Shown piece by piece: positions 1 through 12,827 of a DNA stretch of 64,000 nucleotides (positions are counted from its first letter, which is position 1; each line of letters begins with the position of its first letter). Source of the DNA: Colletotrichum lupini (taxonomy: Eukaryota > Ascomycota > Sordariomycetes > Glomerellales > Glomerellaceae); the NCBI RefSeq assembly GCF_023278565.1, contig NC_064680.1:1054001-1118000 (forward strand), given 5' to 3'. The translations under genes were made by a program, and so were the position numbers. The notes under the pieces are model-generated. The model had not been told where the DNA came from and searched no databases. It worked only from the letters and a program-made list of their open reading frames with translations.

Positions 1-3000
1 TTTAGATTATAAGATCCGAGGGGGTCTAGTAATAGCCTCTTATTAAATAGTATTACTTTTTTTATAAACTAGCCTTATATTCTAATTAAAATAAGATATT
101 TTAAAAAAAGTATTATTCGAAGTTCGCTTAGGTATTTAAAGCGAGTATTTATATACTCCTAGCTTATAAATACCTCGTCCTCTATATAAGCTTAGTAAAA
201 GCGTAGTTCTTAATTACTAATTATATTTTATATAATATTAATAAGCTAATATAAATAACTAAAACTATTTAAAAAATAACTTTTAATATTACTATTACTT
301 AACTTAGTATTAAAAATAATACGAGTATTAAAGTTTTAGTATTTTTAAATAAAATAATAGGCTTACTATGCTCTTAAAAATAGGTATATTACGTAAAAGT
401 ACTAAAGGATTAGGTATTAGTTATTAAACTTTTTATAAAGCTTAGTCTAAGCTTTTTTAAAAATATGCTTAGTTTTACTAAAAATAATAAGCTTTTATAT
501 TATAAAAACCTTATAATATATATAAAAAGGGGGCTTATTAATAAGTATATTAATATAGACCTTATCCTTATTACTTAGTATAGTTATTACTTATATTAAT
601 AATTAATATCCTTCGTTATTAAACTTATTATTATTATTACTATAACTACGGTCCTTAACCTATTTCTACTTAGCCCTAAGTATAATATTAGAGTTAATAT
701 AATAAATATAAAGTTATTACTAAACGTCCGGGAACTACTCGTTTAATATAGCTTTTATTTATTTATTATAATTTATAATAATAATAATAGAGTAACGGAT
801 TAAGTATTAGTTTATAAATTAGTAAATACTTATTAAAAAACACCGGAAACCCTTTAGTTTTTTATTATTGATAAGGCCGAACGCGGTATTATAAATAGAT
901 TTAAAATAGGTTTACTTAGTAGTTTAGAAAAGAGAGAGCTTAAAGCGATTAGTATTATAAGTATTATTAAAGCTAATTATTTTAAAGAATCGCTTTTATA
1001 TTTAGAAATAGTAGAAAAAGGTCTAAATAAGGCTAATAAGGTAGTTTAGCTCGTTATTTACTTATTTTACTATATATAAAACATTTTACTTATTAAATAG
1101 CTTAATTAACGCTATAGTTAATAAGTATTTAGCTAGTTTCTCTTAGTTTATACGAGCCCTAGCGTTATAAATATCTCGCTAAGTAAATAAGGACTTTAAA
1201 AACTATTCTTAGATAATAATATATACGTTACGTACTTAAATCCTAACTTATTAGCTTATAATTTTAATAATATCCTTAACTAGCTAGGTAAGCTTATAAG
1301 AAAAAAGGTATATAAATATTTTAAAACTAGGCCTATAGTTATATTAGCTATATTAAAGATCTTTATATTATTATAATAATTACTATCCCTCGACCTTAGT
1401 TTTAGTAATTAACTTCTATTTATAGTTATATTTTCGGGATCTTTATTATTTTAAACTTATATTACGGCTAGGCTTAGGATATTTATATTAGTTATATTAA
1501 AATGTATACTAAATATTCTTCTCATTTTACTTATACTTATAATATTTTATAATATTAAAACTATTAATTTTAATAAAAATATTAACTTAATTAAAGAGAA
1601 TATTTGCTATTAGCTTTAGGCCGCTAGGAATTAGTAAGTTTAGGGTTTTATTTAAGGGAGGAGAGGAGGATTTATCATTTTAAGTATAATAAGAAGCTAT
1701 AGTTTAAAAAAATAATAAATTTAAAAAAAGATTTTATTATAAAAGTAAATAAGGTAATAAGTTCGTTTAAGAACCCTACGTTTTTTATTATAAATAGCTT
1801 TATTTATATTATTAAATAAAGCTAGTTATTAACCTTTTATTAGTTTTAATAACTTATATAATAAGCTAAAGAATATTATTAAATTACTTTATAATAAGCT
1901 AGGTAGGTTATTAAAATTTATTAAAAAAAGGAGAAGGACTAGGCTTTAGTAATATTCGGGAGAGGGTAGTATATTAAGTAGTTTATATTTCCTTTAAAAA
2001 ATAACATATAAAGTAAAATATAGGCTATTTAAACTTTTTATTAAAAAGGGGAAGACTACGTATTAACGAGAATTAAGGAATAATAAAAAGTTAAAGAGTA
2101 TTAGTTTTATTAAAGAATTTCTAATTAAAATAAAGAGTTAGTTCTATTCTAATATATTAATATAAATAGTAAAATAATAATCGCGTTTTTTATAATAACT
2201 TAAGTAAAGTATTGTTTATTAGGTTATTATATATATAGGGATTACTAACTTTATAGAACTAGTTAATATTAGTATAGTTTTTATTTAAAATAAGAGACGA
2301 TAATATATTATTATTATTAGAGCGTTAGTGTTTTATAAAATAGCTTTAATTATTTAAATTATTAAATTAAGCTTAGTAATATAAGCTCGGTACATAAGTT
2401 ATTAAAAAAGCTATTTTATATTATATAAACTAATATAGCTTTAAGAAAAAGAAGATATAAGACGTATTAAATTAATAATAGCTTCGTAATAAAGCTCTCT
2501 TAAAGTATAATTATATAAAAGAGATTATAAAAAGAGATAAGTATTTTAAGAAAAAGTAGTAAAATCTAAGTATATTAATAATAAATTTTTAAACTAATTA
2601 GAGGTAGAGAATATTATACGTCCCTAAGAGCTATACGTCCGTATTAATTCGTTATACGTCCTTATTAATTCCCTAATTAAAATAAGGGAATATTAGTTAT
2701 TTATCTTAGGCTCGTAAGGGGGGCTAGGGGAGCTACTACTCTCCCTTAAGGCTATAGCTTTATATTTACGCTTCTTAGCTTCTTATACTATAATAATATA
2801 AGCGTAATTTCTACCCGATCGTTTTAGTAATATTTAAATAAAAATAATACCGTTAGTAAAGATCCTTTCTTAACGATATATATATATAAAAACGTAAGTA
2901 TAAAAATAAAAAATAAGGGTATATATATATAATAATAATATAAATATAAGTTAAAGAGAGAAGGAAAGTTAGTATTATAAATAGTAATAAGAAATTTATA

Positions 3001-3433
3001 TATTTATTACCCTTAACCTATAGGTCGATTATTTAATTAATAAAAAGCCGTCCTTTAGTTATACCTTTTATTAATAATATAACTTTAAAATTATTCATAA
3101 TAATAAATATAAAGGTTAATTTATAACTAATTTACCCCTCGCTTATAACTCTATATATAAACTAATTTATTTTATAATTCCTTTTATAAATAGATTTTTA
3201 TATATTAATATTTAGTTTTCCGCTTTTAGTAGACCTTTTTATAATAATATAAGTAGTTAAGTACGCTTTTTTTAAACGTATATTTGTCTAGGGGGGTATA
3301 TTATAATAGCTTTAACTATTTATAGCCTTATTATATATTATATAACCTCGGTTATATAATTACCGAGGCCTACTTCGCTCGTACCCTTTATATTAAAGCG
3401 AGCTTCGTGCCTATTTCCTATTTCTAATAGACA
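1..3433 (+). mobile_element. RIP-degraded transposon remnant, left side outside window
   Basis: The stretch is almost pure A/T with dense stops in all frames and no open reading frame of note, the look of a repeat destroyed by RIP. The composition switches sharply to ordinary sequence near 3434. The right end looks like the 3' end of an LTR element: a G-run (3291-3296) like a polypurine tract, then a short terminal segment ending in aca. The internal sequence does not resemble the two copia-type copies further right. I could not recognise any protein domain in it, so class and strand are tentative. Confidence 0.6.
3297..3433 (+). repeat. Possible 3' LTR of the left-edge element
   Basis: The segment follows a run of six G and ends in aca. 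It contains a perfect inverted repeat, cctcggt ... accgagg, around 3346-3368, and a second interrupted one built on cgctcg/cgagcg at about 3374-3405. An alternative left end at 3285 gives TGTCTA ... TAGACA as outer inverted termini. The 5' partner LTR lies outside the window, so the borders cannot be confirmed. Confidence 0.35.
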
Positions 3434-3716
3434 ACCGTTCTCTTTATATACGTTAATACCCTTATAATAACTCTACGACAGTGGTCGAATGAAGAAGGCA
3501 AGTCCTGGCCACTGAAAGAAAACAAACGACCCGATCGATCAAATATTTTGCACCTCTGTACCCGCAGTTGCCATTCGAATGAGACATTGTTGCGCAAGGC
3601 TTTGGCACCCAACCTCGGCTTCTCCGGAACCGCCGGAACAACACGTCGGCTCTGACACATAATATCGACCAGAATATCACCTGCCCTCAATGATCATAAG
3701 TCTCGGAGATCCTCGC

Positions 3717-5402
3717 TCAACATTCACCCGTTGCGCTTCCTCCAACACAAGGAGTCCCAGTACAATTGAAGCCCTGCGGGCTCACAGCATTTCCGCAAAG
3801 GTATGAAGTGGCAGCAGTCCCGTTGGCAAACTCCAGGTCGACATCGAAGAGACCGATGTTGGTGCAGGGTGCAACAGCACTGCATTGGAGACTGGCAACG
3901 CGGGATGACTTGGTCGTGCCGACCATGCCATTGAGGGTGATGTCACGAATCTGGAATTGCGAGTTGGTGCAGTTGCCCACTCCAGGTGCGCCGCGGAAAC
4001 GGGTGCACTGGGAGATTGCAAATGCAGCACCGCGCATGCCCTGAACAGTGAGGTTCTTGAAAGACATATCCGACGCAACTGCAGAGTCAAGGTCGTTAGA
4101 GACATCCTCACCAAGAGTATTACTGCGTGTTCACAGCTTCAGACTTACAACCAAGCCCGCCGCCGCCGCCATTGGGAGGGTAGCCGTTCTGATCATCCGT
4201 CCAAGTTTTGAAGTAGACCTGAGGACATCGTTAGCACTGACGGGCTCTCATGGATTTGAAAGAGAAGGGCGAGGAGGACTAACGGCATGCAACGTGCTGT
4301 CAAAGAAGCAATTCTCGACTTTCAGCCTCTCGATGGTCTCAAACTGGTCGTTGTATTGTCCAATGCTACCAAGCGCAATGCCTAAGCCATTGTAGAACTT
4401 GGAGTTTGTAATGCTGACATCAGTGCTGTTTGCCTTGAGAGAGATGCTATCGTCGCCGCTGTAGACAGTCCAGTTATTGAACTTGATGCCGGAGGACCGG
4501 ATCGTGTCGGCTCCGTCCGTGTTCGCTATGCGAAGTCAGCGAGACTCAGTCTCTTGCTAAAGGCAGAGTCTAAAGCATGGTGTTCTGGACATACAGCTTT
4601 GGAATCGGTTTCCGGTGTTGTTGACCAAGATGCTATCGAGGACGACGTTATGAGAGTAGATGATGGACAAAGTCCTGCTAAACTTAGTCACGTTCCACCT
4701 TGTTCTATGGGAATATGCTCATACCACATCTGACTTCTCAAGAAATTTACCCCCTTTACAACAGAGTTCCTCAGCCCGTTGAGAGTGAGAGCATGCGGAC
4801 GACCAGGGTAGTTGGAAGTATTGGCTTGCTGTCTGATCCATTCATACCAGTAGTCGCCGTTGCCATCGAAAGTGCCTTGTCCATGGCCGTTGAGACGAAC
4901 ATTGTTGCCGCCGAGGATGAAGGCGGTGGACTGATTCTGATACCCAACATCCAGGGAGTTGGCGAGCCAGTACGAGATGTTCGTACTCCACTAACAGCCG
5001 GCAGTCTCGCGTTAGCTGATCGCCATAAAACGAAAGTCTTGGTATTGTTTGGCTTGGCGCATCACTCAAATTGAACCAAGATCGGGAAGGGGGGCAACAA
5101 GCCTGCCGTGGACGGTAACGTACCAGTAGAGTTCCCTGAAGATCAATCTCGACGTCGTCCAGCCAAGTGACATTCAGAGCGGAGTTGACAAAGTATGTCG
5201 TTGGCTCGAACACGACCTTGCCGCGCCGGCCGCACTGCGTGAATGCCTCGAGTATAGCAGGAGCGTCGTCGGTCGTGTTGGTCCCGCTGGCCTTGACAAC
5301 ACAAGTCTTGCGTCCAGCGGTGTCTTCAGTCTCTCGGGCACAAACCTTGGAAGCTGAAGCAAGTAGAGTGCAAAGCACGCCAACAGCCCAGGAATAGTGC
5401 AT
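3717..5402 (-). CDS. GH28 exopolygalacturonase-like secreted glycosidase
   Basis: Predicted extracellular pectin-degrading enzyme of glycoside hydrolase family 28 (galacturan 1,4-alpha-galacturonidase type). The chosen start at 5402 gives a clear signal peptide (MHYSWAVGVLCTLLASA). Conserved GH28 landmarks follow in order: NTDGADT, GDDSIS and GIALGSIGQY, then a cysteine-rich C-terminus ending in SATGEC. About six exons with GT-AG introns are needed; the first exon ends near 5124 and the second starts near 4990. The usual GHG histidine motif reads GLG, and the usual RIK region reads YFK. I recall such changes from the exo-acting subgroup, so they need not mean loss of activity. No other pectinase gene is next to it. 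A second in-frame Met at 5447 would put extra residues before the signal peptide and is less likely. Confidence 0.85.
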
Positions 5403-6157
5403 GTTCAAACAACGTGTAACAGGTCCTTTGAGCTGGGCTGAGAACACGGGGTCCAGTGGCTGACGGTTGAAAAAGCGATGAACGACAGGATTGGCTCAGA
5501 ACATCAGCTGAAAGACAGAAGACCCTAGCGCTACCTCCCACCGGCAAACCGTGACGGTGCCCAAGGATTGAATAGTTTCCTAGCATCGTCAAATCGGGCT
5601 TTTCCCGGCCGAGTCTCCGCGATCTCAGCGTCGTGTTTAGTCGGTCGCACTGAAATCTCGCGCCGGATTCCTTGGGGCCAGCATCGGAGTTACATCGTTG
5701 CCGTTCGACCGGTTGGATTTTGCACGAATCATGAAGGAGGAGGTACGCGAAGGCCTAGAGATCTCCACGTTTATGACTAAATTTGTACGGTGTCGATCGG
5801 TTGGCGATTGACAATGCGGAGGCGGGGTGATGCGGGGAAAGCATATTATTTCCCCGGTCACTTGTTGCGCAACGAGAATGACTTCAAAGAACATACATCT
5901 ATCAGTTGCGTACTACATGGCAACCATTGTAAGGCGTGTTACTTTTCCATGAAACTTAAGAGGATATGATCCATTCCTCCTCGAACTCCAAAGGCTTCAT
6001 CACGGGGCAGTATGGGACGAACTTCCTTCGATCCGGGCCCTCCGTGACAATAGCCAACAATGTTCAGACACTCAAATACGTTCCGTTGTGCGAAGGTAAT
6101 TCTCAACTGCATCGGATTCCGAAAGCCCCCTGCTCATACCCAACACCCAATCCAAAT
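5403..6157. other. Intergenic spacer, no gene seen
   Basis: Upstream region of the GH28 gene and downstream region of the CorA-like gene. Only short overlapping frames without family resemblance are present. Base composition is ordinary, so it is not part of the RIP blocks. Confidence 0.6.
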
Positions 6158-7924
6158 TCATACAATGGAGTCACCATCGCTATTGACCTCCTTCGCCATC
6201 TGTTCCCTAGCTTTCTTCTCTTCTGCTTCCATCCACTTCCTCATACCCCAGACAGTGATCAATGTGATCACGATTACAAGGACGCCATAGAGAGCGATCC
6301 ACGGCGAGATGATTTGATTACCATCTGGGGGAGTCCAATTGAAGAAAGACATGGAGAAAAGGGACTTGCGATGCATCAGCTTACTTGTTCTTACGCGACC
6401 GCTCAAATATATTGCAGAAACGGATGAACTTACTGCAAGAAATGTTCCAGGCAGGAAGATCATCCCTAGCAGGGAAATGCTTCTCATTTGGCTGCCATCT
6501 CTCTTCGTAGCATTTGCAATGATGATGGATACTCTAGCGTCTCGTCTCGTGTAGTAGTTTGATTCCTAGCCATGAGCGTCAGTCCCGCAACTAGAGAATC
6601 AACGAAAGCGTTTTGCTAATGCTCACCATTTGTGCAGCTAGGGACATCCCGCCGAGGAGAGCTTCACAGCTTCGGATCTTGCTTCCCAACTCATCAATCA
6701 TCTCGCGTAATCTCATCTCAATCCTGCTTCCTGCTCTTCGTTCTTCGGCATGTTCATCAATCTTATTGCTACCTTCGACAGGTGACTTGAAGTATGTCGT
6801 AGCTAGATTTCCTGAGTGTTCCATCATGTTCTGCAGCTGAGTCCTGAGACTATGGAGTCCATTTTGGAGACTACTGACATCCATCCAAAGTTTGGTCGAC
6901 TCACAATCTCTCGTTTGTGATGTGGGCTCAGAATCTGCCTTCTCAGAAATAGAACTCTGGTCTTCACCTCGAAGCTTGTTTTCCAACTCCAAGATACGTT
7001 TGGCAAGCGCCTCTTTCTCCCTGTCAAGCAAACCTACCAGGCGTGCGCGTTCTAGTTCCGCGAATATTACTGGCATAGCGAGAGGATGAAAGGCCTGTCC
7101 ACCAAAGTCTTCCAGGCACTTAATAGTTGACTCAATGACGGGCTGCGTGCAGCCATACATGGCTGCGTAAGCTGTGCCAAGAGTCGGAAATGAAGTGACT
7201 GACAGCGCAACATCGTCTGGACGATTCACTGTCGGCGGTGGGCTTTCAATGTCGGACTTGCAGTTGTACACTGCGCTTCATGTTAGAGCCTCGAAACTCC
7301 ATGGTGACAACTACCCGGCGGACTCAAAGGGTGGATGTGAATAGCACTTGACAACAGGATAGAGCTCCTCTGAAATGGTTTTCTTACCTATGGATGGCAA
7401 AGAAGTGAGACTGCCCTCCCACCCCACAATGTTGTGGGTGATGAGCGCGGTAGAGGCTCTCTTGAACAGGAGCGCCAGCGAACGGTGCTGATATAGTTTT
7501 TGAGTTATTTTTCTGAAAGTGCTCTTCCCGTATGGCAGTGACCTGGCTCCCAGTGGGTCGGTTGCATCCAGCCTATGATGCATCACAAGCACCAGGCCTG
7601 GCACCTCAAGAGGCGACTTCTCCTATGATGTATGTGGTAAGCAGACTAGCCCTGGTGAAACGGAGAACCATTTGCTCGAGGTACTTACCAATTCTAGCCA
7701 TTTCAGAAACTCATCTTCTGTGGTGAACTCTAAGGTTTTTGGCTTTGAGATGCGATTAATTTTGACTAGGCTGGACTAAAGACACATGAAATAAACTGGA
7801 AAGTCACATGATTGTCAGACTTTCGTAAAGTCACAGTCGATATCTTGAAAGACTCTTCCGGAGAAAATTCAAGTTTATTCAAGTCTCTTTTGAGAAAGTC
7901 TGATCTTTGACTGATCCATTCCAT
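6158..7924 (-). CDS. CorA-like membrane protein
   Basis: Fungal CorA-like (Mg2+/Zn2+ transporter superfamily) protein with a long soluble N-terminus, a coiled-coil-like middle and two C-terminal membrane helices. The first helix lies in a segment reading SLLGMIFLPGTFLA and the second in WIALYGVLVIVITLITVW, followed by a charged tail. The model needs several short introns. The start at 7924 (MEWISQRSDF) joins in frame through an intron at about 7740-7780 to a segment rich in charged residues, then to the block ending near 7311. That block joins the coiled-coil part (7271-6591) by a 45-base intron. An intron near 6400 separates the two helices. Transport activity is not shown: many fungal proteins of this type lack the GMN pore signature, and I see none here. 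It borders the putative incompatibility array. Confidence 0.7.
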
Positions 7925-8804
7925 CGTGACAACAAGTGATACGCGACTTCAGCATCTGGATCAACGAGGGAAAGAGCTAAGGTGTTTTCACGATGTTGGG
8001 CACTTGCTTCAGCTTATACTTGTATAGTGAATCAATTGCACGACTTGCCAGCAAAAGATTCTGGCGTGCATCAGCCCGCTCATTAGTGTGTGTGTAGCAT
8101 TGAAACCCAATGGTCCAGACTGATGTCAACGGCAGTTTCCTGGCCCCCGACCTGCCTGAGACTCTATGTGGATTAAAGGTTCAAACTTGTGCTTTGCCAT
8201 TGACCCTGCGCCATGATGACTGCAGATGCACTCAACTAGACCAATCAGTGCTATATCCGCTCCCGTCCTTTCACGTAACTCGATGAGCTGTTGTTGGTTG
8301 CAATACTGCATGAACAATAACACCGAAATTATGAGCCTGGTAGTGACATACGGTGCCCCGAGCCTCACTTGTGATACAACACACAGCCTGCTTTTTTAGC
8401 GCGACTGAAGGCATTGGGGGTAATGCACGTGGACTAAAAGTCATATCATGATACCTTAGCCGACGCCGTGTGCTGACACCTCTTAGCTCGCGGTGGAAGT
8501 ACAGGCGATGATAAGCCATTTGCCCAGCCATGGCGCCATGTATGCGTGCGCCTGAAAAGGTGCCTCGGGAACTCAGCCACTCACTTTTCTGGATGACACC
8601 GAAGCCACCTTCAGTGGTTCGCAAAATGAAGAACTGCACTTTGCCTCGCTGGAGCCTGGCGAGCATCTGGCTCTGATGATTAAAATGCGAGAATTTGAAG
8701 AATGCGCACCCTCTTTGTATAACTCGCGAAGTCTTCACTAGACAACAAATTCTTTGGTTTGCAAACTTGTATTTGTATTCTTAAAAGCCCCGTCGTTGCT
8801 TTAC
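7925..8804. other. Intergenic spacer, no gene seen
   Basis: Lies between divergent genes (CorA-like to the left, A1 to the right), so it should hold both promoters. A 155-codon minus-strand frame (8271-8738) shows no family resemblance and no plausible exon partners; I treat it as chance. Confidence 0.5.
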
Positions 8805-9156
8805 ATGGATGATACAAATATCCGATCTTGGGCATCAAGGCTCAAGAGCTACATCCCGACTTTCGGCAAACGAGATAAAATGGCCAATACGGAAGAATTT
8901 ATCGCGACCGACACGATAATCGATCGATATGCCGACGTGAAGGTTTTGCAGAAAACGCTTTTGAGATTCAAGTTTCCCAAGGAGACGATTAAGGTGAAGG
9001 TAAGGCGTCGCCCAAGCCTCGCTCCCGTCCTTTCACATCCAGATAACATACTGATTCCTGATTTAGGCAACAAAAGCCGACTGTCTCAAGGTTCAACTTC
9101 CTCGAAAGTTGACCCCAGTGAGTCTAGATATCTCTTGGCTGGATGAATTTCTATGA
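8805..9156 (+). CDS. A1: small protein made of the array's shared C-terminal domain
   Basis: A 94-residue protein of unknown function. Exon 1 is 8805-8999, exon 2 is 9067-9156, with a phase-0 intron (gtaagg ... tttag). After a short basic N-terminus, residues 33-88 match the C-terminal end of A3. A1 reads DRYADVKVLQKTLLRF where A3 reads HRYGNVRVLQKILLAF. After the intron A1 reads QLPRKLTPV and A3 reads QLPRRLTLV. The intron falls at the same codon boundary in both. The start at 8805 (MDDTNIRSW) is preferred to one 51 bases upstream because the upstream residues look like translated leader. No signal peptide or membrane segment is seen. A1 converges on kinase K1, as A3 does on K2. I infer a small adaptor or regulator; the function is not known to me. 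Confidence 0.7.
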
Positions 9157-9712
9157 AGTCATTTCACCGTCTGACCTAGGTGCTTCCCATGAAACTAGGA
9201 GGAGATAGAAAACGTTCACGCTGCCCTCAAGAAGGCGAAAGAGGTAGACTCTGAAGAAGAATGAACTCTTTCGGGACACTTGCAGTGGAGAGAATTAATC
9301 TTGGGCGCATTGTCTGTCATTTTGGGCGTGATTCCGGATCGTGATAAGTAGGTATTAGCTACATCGTCGACGAGCGGGGGTTATGCGTCTGCATGACCCC
9401 TCCTCTCGGTCTCCGTAGATAAGGTAGATGGACGTTCGTGGAACTGAAATACATGTGAAAATAATTCACAATTCCACCGCAAGGAAGCCTGGTGATGACA
9501 GACGTAATTCCTTACCATACTCGAAAATTTGTAAGCGTGCAGTGCCTTCTACTGCCTCCCCAGACTTGCCGTGTTAATAGTGAAGCGGGGATTCCCAATC
9601 CTTGAGTGCCACGTCGTTGCCGTATCTCGCATATTCAAGGTTGAGGTGATGTAACATCCGGTCTTCCACATTGCATCTGCAGGCTTTCAGAATTATCAGC
9701 GAAGGGCTTGCT
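9157..9712. other. Spacer between convergent A1 and kinase K1
   Basis: Downstream region of both genes. No open frame or repeat was recognised. Confidence 0.55.
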
Positions 9713-11533
9713 TCATTCGTCCGTGACTACTTCAGTCGGATGGAGGCTTCGAGTCTGGACCACCTGCTGTTTGAAGCTCTGCTTCCACACTTGCAGAACA
9801 TCTCGAACCTCATTCGACGCTGCCCGCGTACTGCCGTCGATGAGCAGCATTCTTGACTGGACAAGACTTAGGAATCTCTTCAAATACTCTGTGCACCGTG
9901 CATGGGCGCGGAGACGTTGAAATTGCTGACACCAGATTTCCGTCAGCATCACAAATTGGGCAGAATCGTCGATCATTGGATATTCAAACACTCACCGAAG
10001 TAACCGAGGGCTTTAGATCTGCAACAATGGTCCGAGGACCTCTTCTTGGCCACCACCATGTCCCTCGTTGCACCCTCTTCTTGAAGAAAGTATCTTCCAG
10101 TACCGGCGGGAACTCCAGGTCGACATCGATCTCATCTGTCTCCTGAAGGCGGTTTTCGCGGAAGCTCTCGACTCCAGCCCACCCTTCTATGGCCCAGGTG
10201 ATGAAGTCGAGAAACAAGCATCCCAAGCACCATATATCGAACGACTCATCCACCCTGGATCTCTCGAAATCTCTTTCAGGTGGCCGGTATGTCTTTGTCT
10301 CCGCCTTCTGCGTCGGACGTGTCGGAGAATTACGATTGAAAGGCTTAGATAGACCAAAGTCCGTTAGCTTCAAATCGTATGAGACTTTGCCATCGTGGGA
10401 CTGTTGGAAGCAGACAACGTTCTCCGGCTTGATGTCGAGATGAAGTTGGGCCTCGGAAGAGTACCCCCCTTCGCGGGAATCATAGCCATGAACCGTGGCC
10501 AAGGCGTCGGCGATGAAGTAGCATTGGTCTATCATCCATTGAACTGAGTACCAAGAGGGCCAATGCTCCGTTGAATCATGATGTAAGTCGTGCTTTCTCC
10601 ATAAGTCATAGAGACTGTCCCCGTCAGCCCAGGGAAACAGGAGATAATATCGATTTCGGTGTTTGAAGGCAGAAAATAGCGGTGTTATACGGGGATGGGT
10701 TGTCCTTTGGTTGGCAGCAATCTCATCCATAAAAGAAGTTTCGGCAGCCTTGGTCGTATGCTTCTTGTCGGTGATCTTCAACGCAAAATATTCTATAGGT
10801 ATTCCAGCTTGCTAAGACACGAGAAGTTATTAGTAAATATGGCCTGATCGGTGATCAATCCGATTTGCAAACTTGCATCTGAGAAATCGTGATGATCTCG
10901 GTGTATCTTGATTCTTTGCACAAACGAGACTTGTCCATCAAGTATCCTCCCCTGCATGTCGAGCTCTGACCACGGCAACGAAATCTCATCATGCAATAGA
11001 TGATAAGGCTGCTCATCAACCTTTGTCCTTGATTGACTGAAGTACGGAGACCTCATATGCCACTGCAGCTGGTGGAATAGCTCCTGATCATGTGCATCTA
11101 GGGCTTGCAGGACGTCCCGAAGCGCCTCAGCAGCACGGGAAAAGTAGGTTGGCAAGTTTGGATCGCTGCATGGCCAAGCTCCATCACAAATATGAACTGA
11201 AGTTTGATAAATATCCAATATTACTTCCTGTTTCCCAAGGATGAATAATGTTGCGAAGATAATTCTCAGTCCTGTGCACAAAGCATCCTTACAACAAGGA
11301 CATCTTTGATGCTTGCTGGGACTAATGAAACGTGCAATTTCAGCAATTTTAGTCTTGTCGGAGGGAATGAATGTGCTTAACAAGCCTGACACCTTCTTTT
11401 GGTCGAATTGGGACACTAAACTGCCCCGTGGAACGAACCGATTGCGTTTGTCGTTGAGATCTTGGCATGAAGCACGCAGGAGGATGCAGGCGATATCATC
11501 CCTAGCGGCGCCGACGTCGAATGACTGTGGCAT
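9713..11533 (-). CDS. K1: protein kinase with a cysteine-containing N-terminal domain
   Basis: Predicted Ser/Thr-type protein kinase of 561 residues from three exons (11533-10873, 10807-9996, 9925-9713) that join in frame. Residues 1-220 form a domain I do not recognise, with a CPCCKDALCTGLRI motif and an MRSPYF motif that are both conserved in paralogue K2. The kinase part has the beta-3 lysine (YFALK), catalytic loop HLDIKPENVV, DFG (LTDFGLSK) and a YRPPERD activation segment, so it should be catalytically competent. No ordinary glycine-rich loop precedes the lysine. The last exon encodes a helical tail (STRAASNEVRDVL) that aligns without gaps to the K2 tail. Introns at matching places show K1 and K2 arose by duplication. 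It sits between A1 (convergent) and A2 (divergent). A role in an allorecognition or cell-death locus is inferred from context. Confidence 0.82.
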
Positions 11534-12827
11534 TAGGCAAGCTCGGTTTTCGAGACCCGGACTGGTTTTGGAGATCTGTAAGGTATTTCTTAGCGGCCTG
11601 GAATGACTTGGAAATCAGATACGTGCAGAAAGATTGCTTTTTAACCCACAAAAGGCAGGAACATCCACACGAAGCACAACAGTGGACATTACGCTGTGGC
11701 TGCAGCACGCATGCCTCTCTCTGCCATAGTGCGACATGTCGACAGCTAAACAGCGCATGCAGTAAGAAAGCAACCCACCTGTTTACCTGTTCAAGGCTTG
11801 GAGAGAGATCCGTGATAGGTTATGTTGTGAGGAAGTAGTTCGGTGTAGTCGTTTAGTCGAAGAAGCACTACCGGTTTGTTCGGGATTGGATGGATGAGGA
11901 TATGTAGATCTAAGTAGTGGTCATGATCCGCGAAAGAGTTGGACGCAAGTGTGTTTTTGAGCTGTGAAAATGCCGTAAGGCTCCCACGTCCTTTGCTGCC
12001 TGTTTCTGGCGCGGCATTGCCATAGGCGGTGTTGCCATAGCCACCGCTTTGCGCAGCTGACAGTCACAGTTTCCCGTCAATGTGCAGATTTGAACGTGAC
12101 AAATTTGACTCGAAGCTCGAGGCAGGCCGCGAAATTGACGGCCGTAGACACCGAACCCACCTTTCAGAAAAGGATTGAACCAATCGAAAATTATGATTGG
12201 TCTATGATACGATGGGAAACATGAGAGAAGTCGTTCGTCTTCTATGGTGGGAATATCCGACATGCGTATTACACTGGACCATCCACACCGTGACCGCCAG
12301 GCCCTCAGCCTGCTGCACCACACCACTGCCATCCAACATGAAGCCATGTTTTCACCCGATAGCAAGTAGGTACTCCGTAGGCAGCCAGGCATACTGAGCG
12401 ATGTCACTGTCGATCGATAAAACCCCGCACCGGCGGACCGTGCGCTTAAATCTTCAGCCACCGAACCAAAGGGATGGTGTAGTGCAACAAAAGTAAGAAT
12501 GCAGCAGATGCTGGCATTATTAAGGTGCAATCTGATGGGATGCTCGGCATCTATCCGTAATGAAAGGGGGGAAACGAAATATGAAAGGTTTTTCTTATCC
12601 CTAGCAAGACAATATTACTCGCTCAGTAGAAGTCAGTCCGATGCATGTACGTATAGGTGTCCGACGGGGAAATCAACTTGTACTTCTTGCTTCAAGAGGG
12701 CCTGCGATCCTGAATCCCGTCAACCATCCTCATTGTGTTTTTCTCAATAACCTCACGATATTTCTGGGTATATCAAATAAGATTCGATTTCAGTGACTCT
12801 TCAAACCAGCGATTTTCTCTCTTTTCA
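11534..12827. other. Intergenic spacer between divergent K1 and A2
   Basis: 1.3 kb of ordinary composition that should hold both promoters. A 206-codon minus-strand frame at 11910-12530 has no recognisable family, no conserved motif and odd composition; I do not call it a gene. Confidence 0.5.

Noticed and set aside
8271..8738. 155-codon open frame, minus strand, upstream of A1
   Set aside because: No family resemblance, no neighbouring exons in phase, and it occupies the expected promoter region of A1.
9984..11533. Kinase and its N-terminal domain as two separate genes
   Set aside because: A phase-consistent intron joins them in K1, and the paralogue K2 shows the same join.
11910..12530. 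206-codon open frame, minus strand, between K1 and A2
   Set aside because: Odd composition without recognisable motifs; a short GGFGV similarity to the frame at 8271-8738 is too little to support a repeated gene.
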